NCBI GenBank assembly: GCA_009741485.1 | Contig: CM019214.1 | Location: 55,074,803 to 55,138,802, forward strand | DNA: 64,000 nt | Origin: Malurus cyaneus samueli | Taxonomy: Eukaryota > Chordata > Aves > Passeriformes > Maluridae | Direction: 5' to 3' | Shown here: positions 1 through 12,533 of the stretch, piece after piece | Numbering within the stretch: the first letter of the stretch is position 1 | Layout of the letters: the number at the start of each line of letters is the position of its first letter | The notes under the pieces: generated by a model | Database searches by the model: none | What the model saw: only the letters and a program-made list of their open reading frames with translations | Told to the model about the DNA's origin: nothing | Translations under genes and position numbers: made by a program

Positions 1-1128
1 TTTCTGGATTTTTCTTAGTTTTTAATATAATGTTCATGTAGACTTTGTCACTATGTTTTCTCAGTTTGAAAGACAAGCTGTGTAATTTCCTGGCAAAATT
101 CAGTGTATTCTTCCAGAGTGTATGTTGAGACTTGGAATTTTTTTGGTTCATTGGTTTGGTTTGGTTTTTTGAATTTGAGAGGGTTATAATTCTCAAACTG
201 CAGAGACCCTTTAATGTGGTCCTTAAGTGACTGTTGAGAGTTCCAAAAGGAAGATGGAAATGAGGGCAAAGGGGAAATATCTGCATTAGGACAGCAGGAC
301 CAGGCTGATAGAAACTTGTTGATGATGCTGGTGCTCAGTGGATTATTATTGTTTAATGTTCCAGTGCTGGTGATAACTATGTGTCTCCTTCCTCCTAGTT
401 GTGTGCTTCAACATATGATTTACTACAACTATAACCACGTTTAGGCACAATTGAGGAACACGGATTGGGGATAAATCACAGATAACACAAGGTCTGTGTA
501 AATGTCTGGACAGAAAATAGCTTGTGATAACCATGTCAAAAAAGCAGGCTTTACATTAAACACCTCACAATGTTAGATGACTGCTCCTTTGTAAAACTAG
601 AAGAACTGGTGAAGGATTCTCATGCCATGACAACAAAGCTGCTATGGCTACACGAGCTATTGTGTGACCTTCCTCAGTTCTCAGCCACAGGGATGAAGAA
701 TCCCCTTTGGTACTTCCCCATAGCCGTTCTCCTAAAATATCAACTCCCCCAGAAAGCATACAAATATGCAGCAAAATGAAAAGGGGTAGTAGCATAAAGG
801 GATATTTGGTATCAATCATCCTCGGTTAATACAGAAATTGTAGAAGTCTGTGGTGGAAAAGACATGCTAGGTCACCTAGTTCATCTTCCTGCTGGTGCGG
901 GAAATGTTCCCGACATATATTTTCTAGTGCCCTGTCCAGTCTAGTTTAAATACCTGATGCAACTCATTTATATTTATATTGTAATTTTCTTACAAACATA
1001 AATATAAAACCAAACTCCAGACGTTGCCCTTGACAGGCATATTAGTAACAAATCATTTTCTAACCTTGCTTATGGTAAATTTCCAACCATTCTGTGACAG
1101 TAAAACAAGAAATTTCTGGCCTTGTCTA

Positions 1129-1155
1129 TTTTTTTTATTTTTTTTTTTTTTTTTT
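1129..1155 (+). repeat. Poly-T tract
   Basis: About 27 bases of T with a single A at 1137. On the minus strand it yields a lysine-rich stretch in a spurious open frame. Confidence 0.95.
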
Positions 1156-1570
1156 AATCTCAAAGAACTCAATTTACGACACCTCAAATGAAGAAATAAA
1201 AAAAACCAAACAGACTTTTCTAAATTAATAAAATGAACAGCACCAATGTGTGTTCTAAAAGGAGAAATGTTGCCCTTTCTGGAGGTGTGGATCTGACAAG
1301 CATTCCCTGCCCCTCCCACAGGAAGGATAACCTGTGGTTTTAAACACACCATCTGCCGTCTGAATGCCCTAGAGGTGGAGGCAGTCTGAGGGCAGGAAAG
1401 ACTGGTAGCCATCTCCCTACATTTTACATATTAGCAGCGCTAAAAACAACAAAAAGTTAAATTATTGCCAAATTTTGAACTCTTTCTCCTGCAGAGCAGA
1501 ATGTTCTGGTTTGTTCTGTCTGCAGGGAAGTTGCGGTGGGGAAGAGTTATTTGCAGATGGGAGCCAGGCT

Positions 1571-1680
1571 AGGTGCCGTGAGTCATGGCGGGTGTCACTT
1601 GTGAGGAGAAGGTAGCAGACATCGTTTCACGCGCCGCGGGCTTGGGTCCGCGCGTGGGTGCTGGAAATGTCGCCCGTTCT
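1571..1680. promoter_or_regulatory. Compact CpG cluster, possible alternative promoter or enhancer
   Basis: About a dozen CpG dinucleotides fall within roughly 110 bp (cacgcgccgcggg, tccgcgcgtggg, gtcgcccg), in a neighbourhood otherwise almost free of CpG. A perfect AP-1-type TGAGTCAT lies at 1579-1586. It overlaps an ATG at 1585 with a purine at -3 and G at +4, which opens a 53-codon frame to 1746 of no recognisable family. It could be a small internal promoter, an unmethylated enhancer core or a GC-rich relic. The role is inferred only. Confidence 0.35.
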
Positions 1681-3380
1681 GCAGGAAGCAAAAGCTGCTT
1701 CTCAGTGCATGGAAACCACTCAGTGAGAGGGTCTTGCTCAGATTAACACACCGGGAGCTGGAGGGGTTGGAAGGAAAGGTCAGCGGTGCTAAATGTCTTC
1801 TTCTTGGGCTTAAGTTGCTGAAAGGAAGGATCTTCAGGCTGGGGGCAAGAATTACTATAGCCAGTGCCATGCCTTCACAGGGACATTCTGTTGTCTGGGG
1901 TGAGGGGGTAGAAGTCAGAAAATAGGGTCATTAAGACTATCAAACGCTGTGTAAACTGAAGTCCTAATAGGATTTGCATAACATTTTAAAGAACACGTGG
2001 AGAAATGGTGACTCAAGGGCCTGCAAGTTCAGTCCCTCTAAGCTTCCTGTTTTAACTATAAACTTGTCATCCTATAACCTTTCTAACAAAGACATAAACA
2101 CTTCAGCTACATATATTTTGATTGTTTCATGACAGTTTACTGGAGGCTTAGCAATGACAGATTTCTTCATTGTCTTTTTGCCAAAATTTGTCCTTTAAGT
2201 CATTTTTGTTGACTGCCCCTTTTAGCAGCTCACCTCACAATGAGAGAGGAGACAATTAATGGGAGGGTGATTTATCACTGCCAAAAACTGTCAAGGACTT
2301 CTGTTGTAGCTGGAGAAAAAGCAATTTCACATTATGGCATTTCATTCCGAATACATTGTATTTACAGCTCACAGTTTTATTTTCAGAGCCTATTATCAGG
2401 TGAAACAGTTGCATCTGAAATGTTGTTTGTGACATAGGTGACCTGTTAGGATTTGATAAGTATTTACGCCAGAGCACAAGGGGCTCACACATCTGCTGTT
2501 GGCAGAAGCAATGGAAAAAAATAACCTGGAAATGAGGCGTTTGATTTTTCTGGTTCCTACACTCGAGCATCTGTTGCTATAATTAAGTGGCATTCAGTAA
2601 TTGCAGAGCAATGGTGAAATAAACATATGCATTCTTGCCAGCTTTTAGGATTTGGTGTCCTTACAGTAGGAGAGACAAGCAAAGTGACTTCAGCAAGAAC
2701 AAAGGGTTCTGTAACAAAGTTTAGCAATTAACTTTGCTATTGCATAAAAAGGAATTTTACAATGAAAAAGAAATAGAGGAAGAAAAAAGAAATCTAAATT
2801 GGCCAGTAGCTTTTATCTGTTTAAACTGATTGCTGCAAGAGGTAAAGCAGAATATTGAACTGGGAGCATGTTAACATTTTTCTGTTGAATGGACTTGTAC
2901 TGGAGTTGTATTTAGAAAATAAAAATTGAGCATGCAATGCTAACTAAAAAAAATGAGAATGCAAGAAATCTATTATACAGAGAGAATTTATAATGAAATG
3001 TACTCCTTCAGTATGAGGGGGGAGTTAAGATCTCTGTGAGGGCCCCTGCTGCCTTTGTTTGTGCCTTAATTGTGGTGTAAATGAAAACAGAACCTGGTGG
3101 TCAGTATTAGCTAAGAATCCCTGTTAAGACAGGCTTTTTAATTGAATAATTTTTAAGGCATTTGTTTAATAATCAGGTGTTCTTTAGTCTCTGGTGAGAG
3201 CCAGCATAACCTTTTTGGGTTATATTTTAGGACTGGGAAGAACTGGGAGTATATTTTTTTGTTTCCTAAGAGAGAATTTAAGGCAGAACATCATCTCATC
3301 AGAAGTTTTGTGGTTTTTGTGAGTTTTGCCTTTTAAGAACAGGCTATCCAACAAGTTATTCCAACAATGGTCCTGGTACT

Positions 3381-3404
3381 AAAAATAAAAATAAAAATAA
3401 AAAT
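3381..3404. repeat. (AAAAT)n microsatellite
   Basis: There are four-plus perfect copies of an A4-5T unit (aaaaataaaaataaaaat...), in intronic DNA. Confidence 0.9.
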
Positions 3405-3700
3405 GGATAATTGAATAGCAGTACCCGTGTAACCCAACTGATATGTGGCAGATGTAGCATGTTATAAATTCTGAGAACCTAAGAATAGAAAAGAGTGTCT
3501 GTCTCTTGCTGTCTGTCGAAGCCAATAAAGAGTGAGCATGAAAAAGAGCTGTAACTATTGTTTGAGGAGGCCATTCTTATATCTGCTTTGGCACTTTCAC
3601 TTGCATGGTCTGGAGCAGGTTTGGCATTAACTGTGCTCCTGCCTTTTTTGGCTGGGAATAAGAGTGCCATGGGTGGTAAAAATTCTTCAAGTATCTAGAA

Positions 3701-3766
3701 TATATGCATACATACATACATGCATGCATACACATATATATTCACATACACACATGCAGAGAGAGA
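3701..3766. repeat. (CATA)n / (CATG) / AT-rich compound microsatellite
   Basis: Alternating purine-pyrimidine sequence with catacatacatacatgcatg, followed by acacatatatattcacatac and a short GA run. It also explains the open frames overlapping here on both strands. Confidence 0.9.
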
Positions 3767-4335
3767 AAAAGAGATGTAATATGCATGAAGCAAACTGGAA
3801 ATCATCTTGTTTTGTGGAGAAAGGACAGGACCGAATAGTGAAAATAGATGATAGTTTTTACTTCCATTTCCATCACTTACACTCATTTCTACATGGCCAC
3901 AGGAAGCCATAGCAAGCCAGTCAGAGCTTTACAGTACTGGAATTTCACAGGATCAGGATCAATATTGTATCTTAACTTAAATATCAGAATCCTTTTTTCA
4001 CTTTACTGTTCAGATAGTGAAACTGAATCTGTTAATTAATTTTCTTAGCAAATGCAAATACTTTGAGGGTAGGTATAACTTTCTAAACTGATAAAATAGA
4101 ATATTATTGTTTAGCTGCATTTAATTAAATCTAATAGTAATTTCAGTAACTACATTTTGAAAATTATTATTACAAGATACATTTTCATGGTATAGTTCTG
4201 AAAAAAATTAATCTTGTCAGATTTGAGGACATTAATGTATAAAAGTCTGAATCTAATAAACTTCATAAATGCAGAAACCTGCTTTTTTATTCTGCAAGTG
4301 AGCTACTGGATTTTGATGTTGTTTGGGAGGTCTCA

Positions 4336-4480
4336 TGAAGCAATATACCTGAACGAGGTGAGAGTCAGGAGATTTAGATTGTTTTTCAGGCTTTGCCAAT
4401 AACCTGTTGTGTGACTTTGGGCAAAGCACTTCACAGCTCTGCCTCTGCTTCCCTCTGTGCTTATTTACAGATAAATTCTT
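4336..4480 (+). repeat. MIR-type CORE-SINE relic
   Basis: The stretch contains gagagtcaggagattt, then tgtgtgactttgggcaaa and gcacttcacagctctgcctc. This matches in order the well-known MIR core (gagtcag..., tgtgtgaccttgggcaag, tcacttaacctctctg). The copy is diverged and lacks a clear A/B-box head. MIR elements are ancient and shared by amniotes, so they are expected as rare fossils in birds. The boundaries are approximate. Confidence 0.75.
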
Positions 4481-7400
4481 TGAGGAAGGAGTTACCCTTT
4501 AAGCATTTGCACAGGACTTTGATTTCCTTTTTGAGCCCTAGACATTAAAAATAAGTGTTCTCACATTAAGTATTTCATTGAGCAAGGTTGGAATCTTTTT
4601 AATTTTGATGGAGGTGAGCCCACGGACAGTGGCTGTGAGCCTACTCCTGCCATCCTTGCATTGGCTCCTGTTTCTGAGCCATTTCAGTAGGGAATGTGGC
4701 ATTAGGACCTCTTATAATCAGCATTCTTTTGCCAGCATCCATTCTCAGCCTATTAAAAGAAAAAAGATAGTTGTGAGAACTCTGTCAATAGTGAAAGATC
4801 TATTGTGTTGTCCACTAAAAACTTAGTAGATGCTATAGGAGTGATTTTAATTGAGATTTTTACAACCGTTTGATAACACTGTTTTGATCACCGTATTTAG
4901 GGCTGGATTCCAACAGTGGACATAAAACCTCTGACTAATCCACTGAGTCACCCAGTCCCTGTCATATATTGCTTAATGGTCCATGCTGCCAGGAATTATA
5001 ATAGCTTTCTAGTAATAATTTTTTTTTTGAAAGAAACTTTATGGGCACAAAGTCTTATAAAAGTTTAAACTCAGATTTTTAAAAAGGCTATCAAAGAAAA
5101 CTTCCTAGAGCTATGCTAAACTGCAGGGGTTTTTTTTATTTACAATAAATGTATAGAGTCTTACATATACTATAAGTTAATGACTAATATTTTAACTTTG
5201 GTTGGTTAATGTTTGCAGGGCACTTACAGATGCTAGAATAATCTCTAATGTTTTTGCTCAATCTGCTCTGGAGATGGATGAAATAAATAGTTTAAACTAA
5301 TTAATGTAACACCAGCTGTTACAAGTGCTTGGCAGACGTCTGTGAGTTTTGATGGGCAGAGAGCGGCTGTTGTACTTGACTTTATTTTAGTACAATGTTG
5401 ATCACAGTGTAAGCTGGAATAAATGACGAGCCAAAGGAAGGAACAGAGGATGAATTCTGTGTAATGCAAAATAAATATTGCCCTTTTCCTGAAAATGTTT
5501 TTGGAGGTCAAGGGAGATTTATAGTGGACTTCTATTAAGTCAGAAGTGCTGTGACAACAGCTGTGCTAAGCATGCTCGGTATTAACATGCTTTACAAAAG
5601 CTGCAGAAATATATATATAGACATCTATGAAATTTCACATTGCTTTTAGATTTCAAAAAGTTTTAAGGTATAATATTATCACTTTGGCTGCATATTTTAT
5701 TTCTACCTAGCAATTGCTGTTAGAAAGAATAGATGCTTAAGACAGGTAGATAAAAGTAATACTATCTAGAAAGTCAATATGTTTGCAAAGAATAAGTTGG
5801 ATTTCAGTACTGCCTGTATGCACATGTTTGTTTTATTTATTTTGCCCTCTAAAGAATGAGCATGACTGCAAAAGCTTTCAAGGTATGAAGTACTTATATC
5901 AAACTGAACTTGGTACTTTGTTCTGTAGCCCTAATTTATCAGTGTCCAGTCAAAAAACCTTCACGAAGCCTTAAACATATATCTGATGAGAATTCATTGT
6001 TTCTGTGTGATTTAATAATAAGTTAAAATATCAAAGTAACTTCTCTTTTAAAGTTGGAAGGTAGAATAATTGTGCTGTGACAGGGGAATGATGGCTGCTA
6101 TCTCTCTATGTGCCAGCATTAAGATAACAGTGTCATTGTACAGATTGTTACCCTGTGAATATGTCTAATAAGTTATTATAGCGTGCTGAGCAGATGGCAA
6201 GTGTGCTTCTGAAAGAATTGATGGATGGGATATGATGTCATCAGTGAGATGACAAGGTTCACAAGGTACTTGACCTCCAAGAATAAGTCCTAACTGGTTA
6301 GAATTCTAAATGGTGAACTTTTGTGACACTGGCTAAATGGGAAATATGTGCAATTTGTATTTCTTTATGGTAGTGTTTACCCTCTTCACTGAACTCCACA
6401 TAATGGGATTTGGTCCCTGAAGACTTGGAGATATTGTTGGAAGGTTTCACCCTGTAACCTTCAGAGGATTTCAAATACAAATCTATACATCTAAATTTTA
6501 ACAAAATCCCACAGAATTATATTTATGAAGTCATGGTTTACACTTCATAGTTAATATTATTATATATTTTTATTTATATATATAAAGAATTAATTGAGCA
6601 GATCAATTAATCTAGCATGTTCTCTTAAAAGAGAAAGCTGCTGATACAGTAAGAAAGTACAAAGCATAAAATTACAATTTATACTTTTACAAGAATGTGT
6701 TTGAAATTGTGAGCTATGCTAACATGACAAAGATCTTAGGAGTATAGTAATTTTAATTATGACTGGGTTATCCATCTCTAAATTCTATTAAATGAATACA
6801 TGTTTGATTGTTCTATATATCTAAAAAAGTATCTTCCTTTCTATTATGTTCCAAATTACATAGTGGGTTCTATACTGTTGAAACACAGGTCTCTACGATA
6901 GTCCTCTTAATTCTTTGCGTGGTTCATGGAATGAAGACAGTGCATGTGGAAGCCTCAAGATGGGGAATCTTGCTGTTAAAGATTAGGAAATCTAACAGCT
7001 GCATCTGATAGATCCCTACCTTCTCATCTTTGTGATGTGGAGAATTTAGGTCCTTGTTTATAAAGTACTGCTTCCATGGCAGTCTGGATAATCTAGACTG
7101 TGGATTTCTACCCTTCATCTCTTTTAGGCACTCCTTAAACCCTACTGACCACAAAGTGAGCTCTGCATATCTATTTTCAGGAGCAATTACGCAGATAGAA
7201 AGATCCTCCAGAAGTACAAGGTTGTACGTATACATTGTAAATTGGAAACAGAAACAGAATATGCAAAAGACACCATATAGAGAGAATACATCTAAAAAAG
7301 AGCTACTGAAAGACAAGGGATAAATGAACACTAAAACGATATACTATGCTGTTCTTACAGTGAAAGTTATTGCCAAAGAGTTTGGGGTCATGTTTCTTAA

Positions 7401-8872
7401 CCCCTGAAATTAATTAATCTTTTTTTCCCCCCATTGATTTAGCTATATTTGGCAATGATCAAAAGCAGGAAGACAGGAGGAAGAGGCATGAACTTTGTAG
7501 TTAGCCTTTTTTAATCTTTAATAAAATACTGATAGTTTCTTAAAATGCTTCTTATTTGGCTCCTTTGAAATGAGTAGATAAATTCCTTGTGGAAAATTCT
7601 TCCACGTTTCATTGATTGTTTGCAGAGCAAAACATAAATTCTAAATACAAAAATAAACTATGAGAGCATGTACATGCATACTTGTTCTGAATTCTTTATG
7701 ATATTTATTTTCAACACTGATAGTTCTTTGTGATATTTGAATATTCATGTGACAACCTAGGGGTTATTTACATGAACTGAAACAAGAGGAAACCAGATAA
7801 AAGCACCATAAATCCTGTGAATAAAAACAATATATTATCATTTTTATATTTCCTAATGTTCTGAGTTTCGAGTAAGTAAAAGTTGTTTGTAAAATTTCTA
7901 CTACTGGGGAATATTGTTCCATTTCTTAAATCATATTGTAGGTACAATAAAACTTTCATAAACATGTTACAAATTGCTTTCCTCTTTTCTGTATAAGTAG
8001 GATGCCAAGGGTTCCTAAATTATTTCAGATTTACAGCAAAGCCTTGGATTGAGTTGTAAACAATGTATCAATTTTAGAGTAATTGCTTTGAAAATACAGA
8101 TTACAGTTTAAAGTTGCCATCTTGGTTTTTTTTTTTTTTTGTTTGGTTTTTTTCTATTTGATTTAAATCCATGTTAAACCCAATGAAACTGATTTACTCA
8201 TGTTCTGACATCTGATTTTACTGTTTTAGGAAATGTACAGGCAGTAGAAGGAAGGCACTTTTACTTCAGTACTAAGGGTGGAGGTATTGTGCCTGCAAGA
8301 AATTGTAACTTATTTACATGTGACTTGGAGATTTTTCTCTCTCTACATGTAGTTTACTGTTGATATTGAGTTATTCTTTCTCTGGCTGATTGCCAGTTTG
8401 TTTATATGCAGTAAGAGAGCAGCAACCTGTTCAAAAGATGCTATTAGTAGGGCAGCACAGAGCTGAATCTTGAAACAAATACTTGCACTATCTGCAGCAT
8501 GCATCCTTTGTTAGTGGGTGGATTCAAGGGATTCGGTTCCATTCTGGTAAGATAATATTTAAAAGCTGATAGTGAAATGTCCGTATTATTGTACCAGTTT
8601 GTTAGCATAATTAAATAATAATCTGTTTATCAATTCAGTTCATCAAATAATTTGCTAACCTTTAGATTCAACATCTCAGGTTTCAATAAAACAGAAAAAA
8701 ACCCAGATTCCACATCTATTACCATATTGTCATATGTGTATTGGTTATGTGGCTAAAGAAGTTTTAGGAGTCAACTCGTTTCTATACAATCTGATCAGTT
8801 CATACATGTCTGTATGTGCTAGAGAAATGTAAAATATTAATAGAAGGTCAATGAGTGTTCACTGAGCTCTCT

Positions 8873-8993
8873 TTGCCATATGGCCCCTGTGGAGGATAGA
8901 AGGCCCTGGCTAGCTTAAGCCTGCCATATGGACCTGGTGGAAAAAGGTAGGTTTCACACACAGAGCAAACCTACCATATGGACTGGGTGGAGC
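8873..8993 (+). repeat. Degenerate tandem repeat of about 49 bp, three units
   Basis: The motif ttgccatatggcccctgtgg at 8873, ctgccatatggacctggtgg at 8921 and ctaccatatggactgggtgg at 8971 recurs at 48- and 50-bp spacing. The sequence between the motif copies is less similar, so the units are old. Confidence 0.7.
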
Positions 8994-9546
8994 ACTCAAA
9001 ACTCTAAACATTTCTTGTACACCAGGGCCTTTTGCACAGAAGAATGTAAAAACATACATAATACATTACACACAAAAGCCATTGAAAAATGGATCAATTG
9101 TTTGGGTTTATATAATGCTTTCAAGCAGTGACCAAAACTATATAAATAATCAGGGCTTATTTTGAAATAGTAAAGAGGACCATCAATCATTTACAACTGA
9201 CTTTTTTACTTTGCATTTAACATCTGTTGTATAATGGGACTGTACAATGCCACCCTTAATGCTGTACAATGACAGAGTATCCAAAAATAGTGATAGGGTT
9301 AAAGTGAAGTTTTTTCTGAATGTGTTCCCTTGGGTTTCTTTTCCCTCCTGTTCTTAACCTGAAAAACAAATCTGGTGCACTGTGTAAGAATTGTGAGGCA
9401 AGTCCTGGACTTAGAAATGCCTTCTGTACTCTTAATCTTTTGAGGAACTGAGATTAGGTATAGGATAAAATCACTGATTCAACTTTAGACCCTCTGTGAA
9501 GAGTGTGATATGACATAGTGGTGTCTTCTTTTATAGATTAAAGTCA

Positions 9547-9582
9547 TAGTAAAATTGGATAGTAAAATAGGATAGTAAAATG
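9547..9582 (+). repeat. 13-bp tandem repeat, three copies
   Basis: Atagtaaaat occurs at 9547, 9560 and 9573, separated by tgg and agg, giving a 13-bp period. Confidence 0.9.
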
Positions 9583-9660
9583 CTCATCTTTCAAACCATT
9601 GGACCTAATGTTGAACCTTCCTACACATTCCCATGCAAACATATCTATATTTTCGTTAAT

Positions 9661-9700
9661 TTTGTTGGTTTGTTTGGGTTGGGTTGGTTGGGGTTTTTGG
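9661..9700 (+). repeat. G/T-rich low-complexity tract
   Basis: The tract is built from gtttgggttgggttggttgg followed by ggtttttgg. Closely spaced G runs (3, 3, 2, 4) give marginal G-quadruplex potential on the + strand. Confidence 0.8.
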
Positions 9701-12162
9701 CAAAAAAAGCAAAAGGCAGATCAGGACCTCTCCAGCTATGGTTATATCAAAATACAGGAAAATGGAGCAAAAATTAAAGTTGTATTTTTAAGACCTTATT
9801 TTCTGCTTTCTTACCTATTTGCATAAAGATTCAGATCTTGTTTTCACAGTTTTATATGTGAGAATGAATAAGGAGAAAAAAAGTTAAAATCTGTTTTATT
9901 TTGTAAACAAAGAGATTGTCTAGGCTGACTTTCCCTTCAAATTTCTGTTACAATCTTTTTCTTTAATTGTATTTTTTTTCTTCTCTGGTCTTGCACTTTC
10001 AACTAGCAAACTAATTTCTTCATATCTTGGAAGGGGAAGAAACTACTGAAACAAAGAGACTTCAGAAATGATCTGTGCTAGTGAGAAAAGTGTTTGAGAT
10101 GTAAGGAAAAAGTGCAGGAAGCAGTAGAATAAGCTGAGTTGCAGAACAGATAGGAGAAAGAGAAGACAAAGACAGTGACTCTGAAGATAAAGGATTTGGA
10201 TTTTACCTTTTGAACTCATGCTAAAATTTTTGTAATTGTACTAAAATTTGGTATAGCCTTTATCAGTTGCACTGACTTCCTTTTCAAAAACAAAAAAAAT
10301 CACTGAAGTTGCTGTGACTTGCTCGTCACAGTCTTCTGGGTGAAAGAGTTCACAAAACCATTCAGGGTGGTCATTGCCTGATTTGTCTCTTTTTTTTTTT
10401 TTTACTTACTGAGCTAAAAGCCAACCTTTTATTGGGATACAGAATAAAAATATTATCCTTAAATATATAATGGTACCATCAGGTAATGATAGCATGGTTC
10501 AGATACTAAAACTTGTGCAGTCTTTTTCAGTTTGTTTAGGCAGTAGCTGTTTTCACAGTACAATAATGCTAAAGATCTTTTGTTTATTTATGGTTATCAC
10601 ATACATAAATTATCATAAAGTCTTACAGAACCTTTGAACTGCTTTGGGATTTGTATTTTGTTTCTGTTACATAACATTTATTATTGCTTAAGGATTGAAA
10701 TGAAGAATTTTTCAATTACATTAGTGGCATAAACATTGAAACATTTACAGAAGTTTTGATATGAAACAAAATTAGTAAGAAGATCTGTCCCTATGGTGGA
10801 TATGCAATGCATATTTCCTTGATGTTATAATATGATGCAGATAAAAGACCGAACAAAATATTTAATTTGCATGAGGGTTTTAAACTGTATCCCAAAAAAG
10901 GTTTTCATTTACCAGCAAGTGTATGGCATGTTTGCTGTGTAGGGTATTTTAATTTTCTATATTTAATGTAAACCAAACTGATCCATGTTACATGATGACT
11001 CCAAACTATTTTTATCTTCTTAAATCAGTGCTGAATGTGACTCATAATGCATAAATACATAAAGGATAGTTTTTTTGGTCTTCTCTAATATGTATTCTGA
11101 TATATTAGCATAAATTACATATTCCAAGACATGAAAACACATGCAGGCCAAATCTCACTTTAAAGTGGATGCCTCAAATGGAGCAGAAAACATTAGAGGT
11201 AAAACTTCTACATTATTCTATCAGTGAGCATCAAGCTGGTGAATGCCATAGAAATTTCACTAATGGACACGTTCTGGCAGCTTGTTGCAGATGTTTGATG
11301 AATGAATTGCAAGAGAAATCATATCAGATGTAAAAATGCTTGCCTTTTCATTCTGAATTTTGTTTCTGAGCACTCTGGGGTTTAGAGATTTTGTTTGTTT
11401 ATTATTATGGATTTCTGTGAAAATCAGATATTAGGATATAATGTATAGGCAATGGTTGGAGAAATGTGGCTATAATATTGTAAAGGACTGTTTCTGATGC
11501 TATAAACTATGAAGCTCATATTGAACTCCCATAGGCAGACAGCCAAATTTCTATTAGGATATCATAACCACATAATCCAAACTGTGTACATCGATTATTG
11601 TCTGCAACATTTGCATCGGAGTACTGGAACCATTCCATAGATAGACACATTAGGGATGTTTATTATATCTGCTAAAAAAATATTGTGGAATAATTTGAAA
11701 AAGTGAGTTAAGTATACTCTCTTATGCAAATGTGGGTGTTTCAGCCACAAAAATGAGACAGCCTCTGTGTAATACTGCTTCATGATACATAACAACTCAC
11801 TCCTTTTGTACCCTTCCTGGTGAGAGTTTGTCAAAACAAGATGCTTCACATCCATCTGTTTTCAGTAACACTTGGTGTATTAGGTGTGAAGAGAGTTAAG
11901 ACCTGGAGTTACTAGATCATATATTTCTGTAAAAAGTGTGTATTGCCATTTGGATACTGAGGCAAAGACTGGCACACTATTGAACTATTGATGATAAAGA
12001 ACCTGTTCCCTTAACCTCTCAGAATCCTGATTAGAGGGCTGGACCAGCACAGTCCCCTCGGTACTTTGTTTTCAAAGGTTTCTTACCCTGCACTTCCAAA
12101 GCATTTGAAGCTTTTCATTGCATGTTCATGAATTTCTGAACCTACAGCCCAGTAGCCCAATG

Positions 12163-12533
12163 CAGCTGTGTCAGTTGAATCCATCTGATTTGATTCCTGA
12201 TTATTTTATTTTATTAGTGTCTTTGGCACTAACACATTCATAAATACTTGCCTGCTGGGATAGATGACCAGTATAAGCTGCCACGAATGAGAAGTGTTTA
12301 AACCTCTTTTTCCTTCTCTGTTGAACTTCTCTAACATGTTTATTTGTGAGATGCAGTGCTGTTAATTTCTGTGCTGCCACTTTACATCAGATGCCAAGCA
12401 TGCCTGGTCAACCTCATCTGCTTGCCATCTGGGGATGAGGGTATGGGACAGGTTATGAGTTGCTGAATGAGTGGCAGCTGACAAATATTGCTCAGACACA
12501 TTACCATATATTCATTTTCTGATTGGGCATCTG
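12163..12533. promoter_or_regulatory. E-box-rich stretch, candidate neural bHLH-responsive element
   Basis: CANNTG E-boxes lie at 12163 (cagctg), 12172 (cagttg), 12182, 12388, 12415, 12426 and 12528 (catctg/cagatg) and 12475 (cagctg). Five of the eight are the CAGATG/CATCTG type preferred by neural bHLH factors. The stretch is unique-looking, with no simple repeats. The regulatory role is inferred from motif density alone. Confidence 0.3.

Noticed and set aside
1053..1412. 119-codon minus-strand frame
   Set aside because: Its lysine-rich core is the translation of the poly-T tract at 1129-1155, and the rest has no known similarity.
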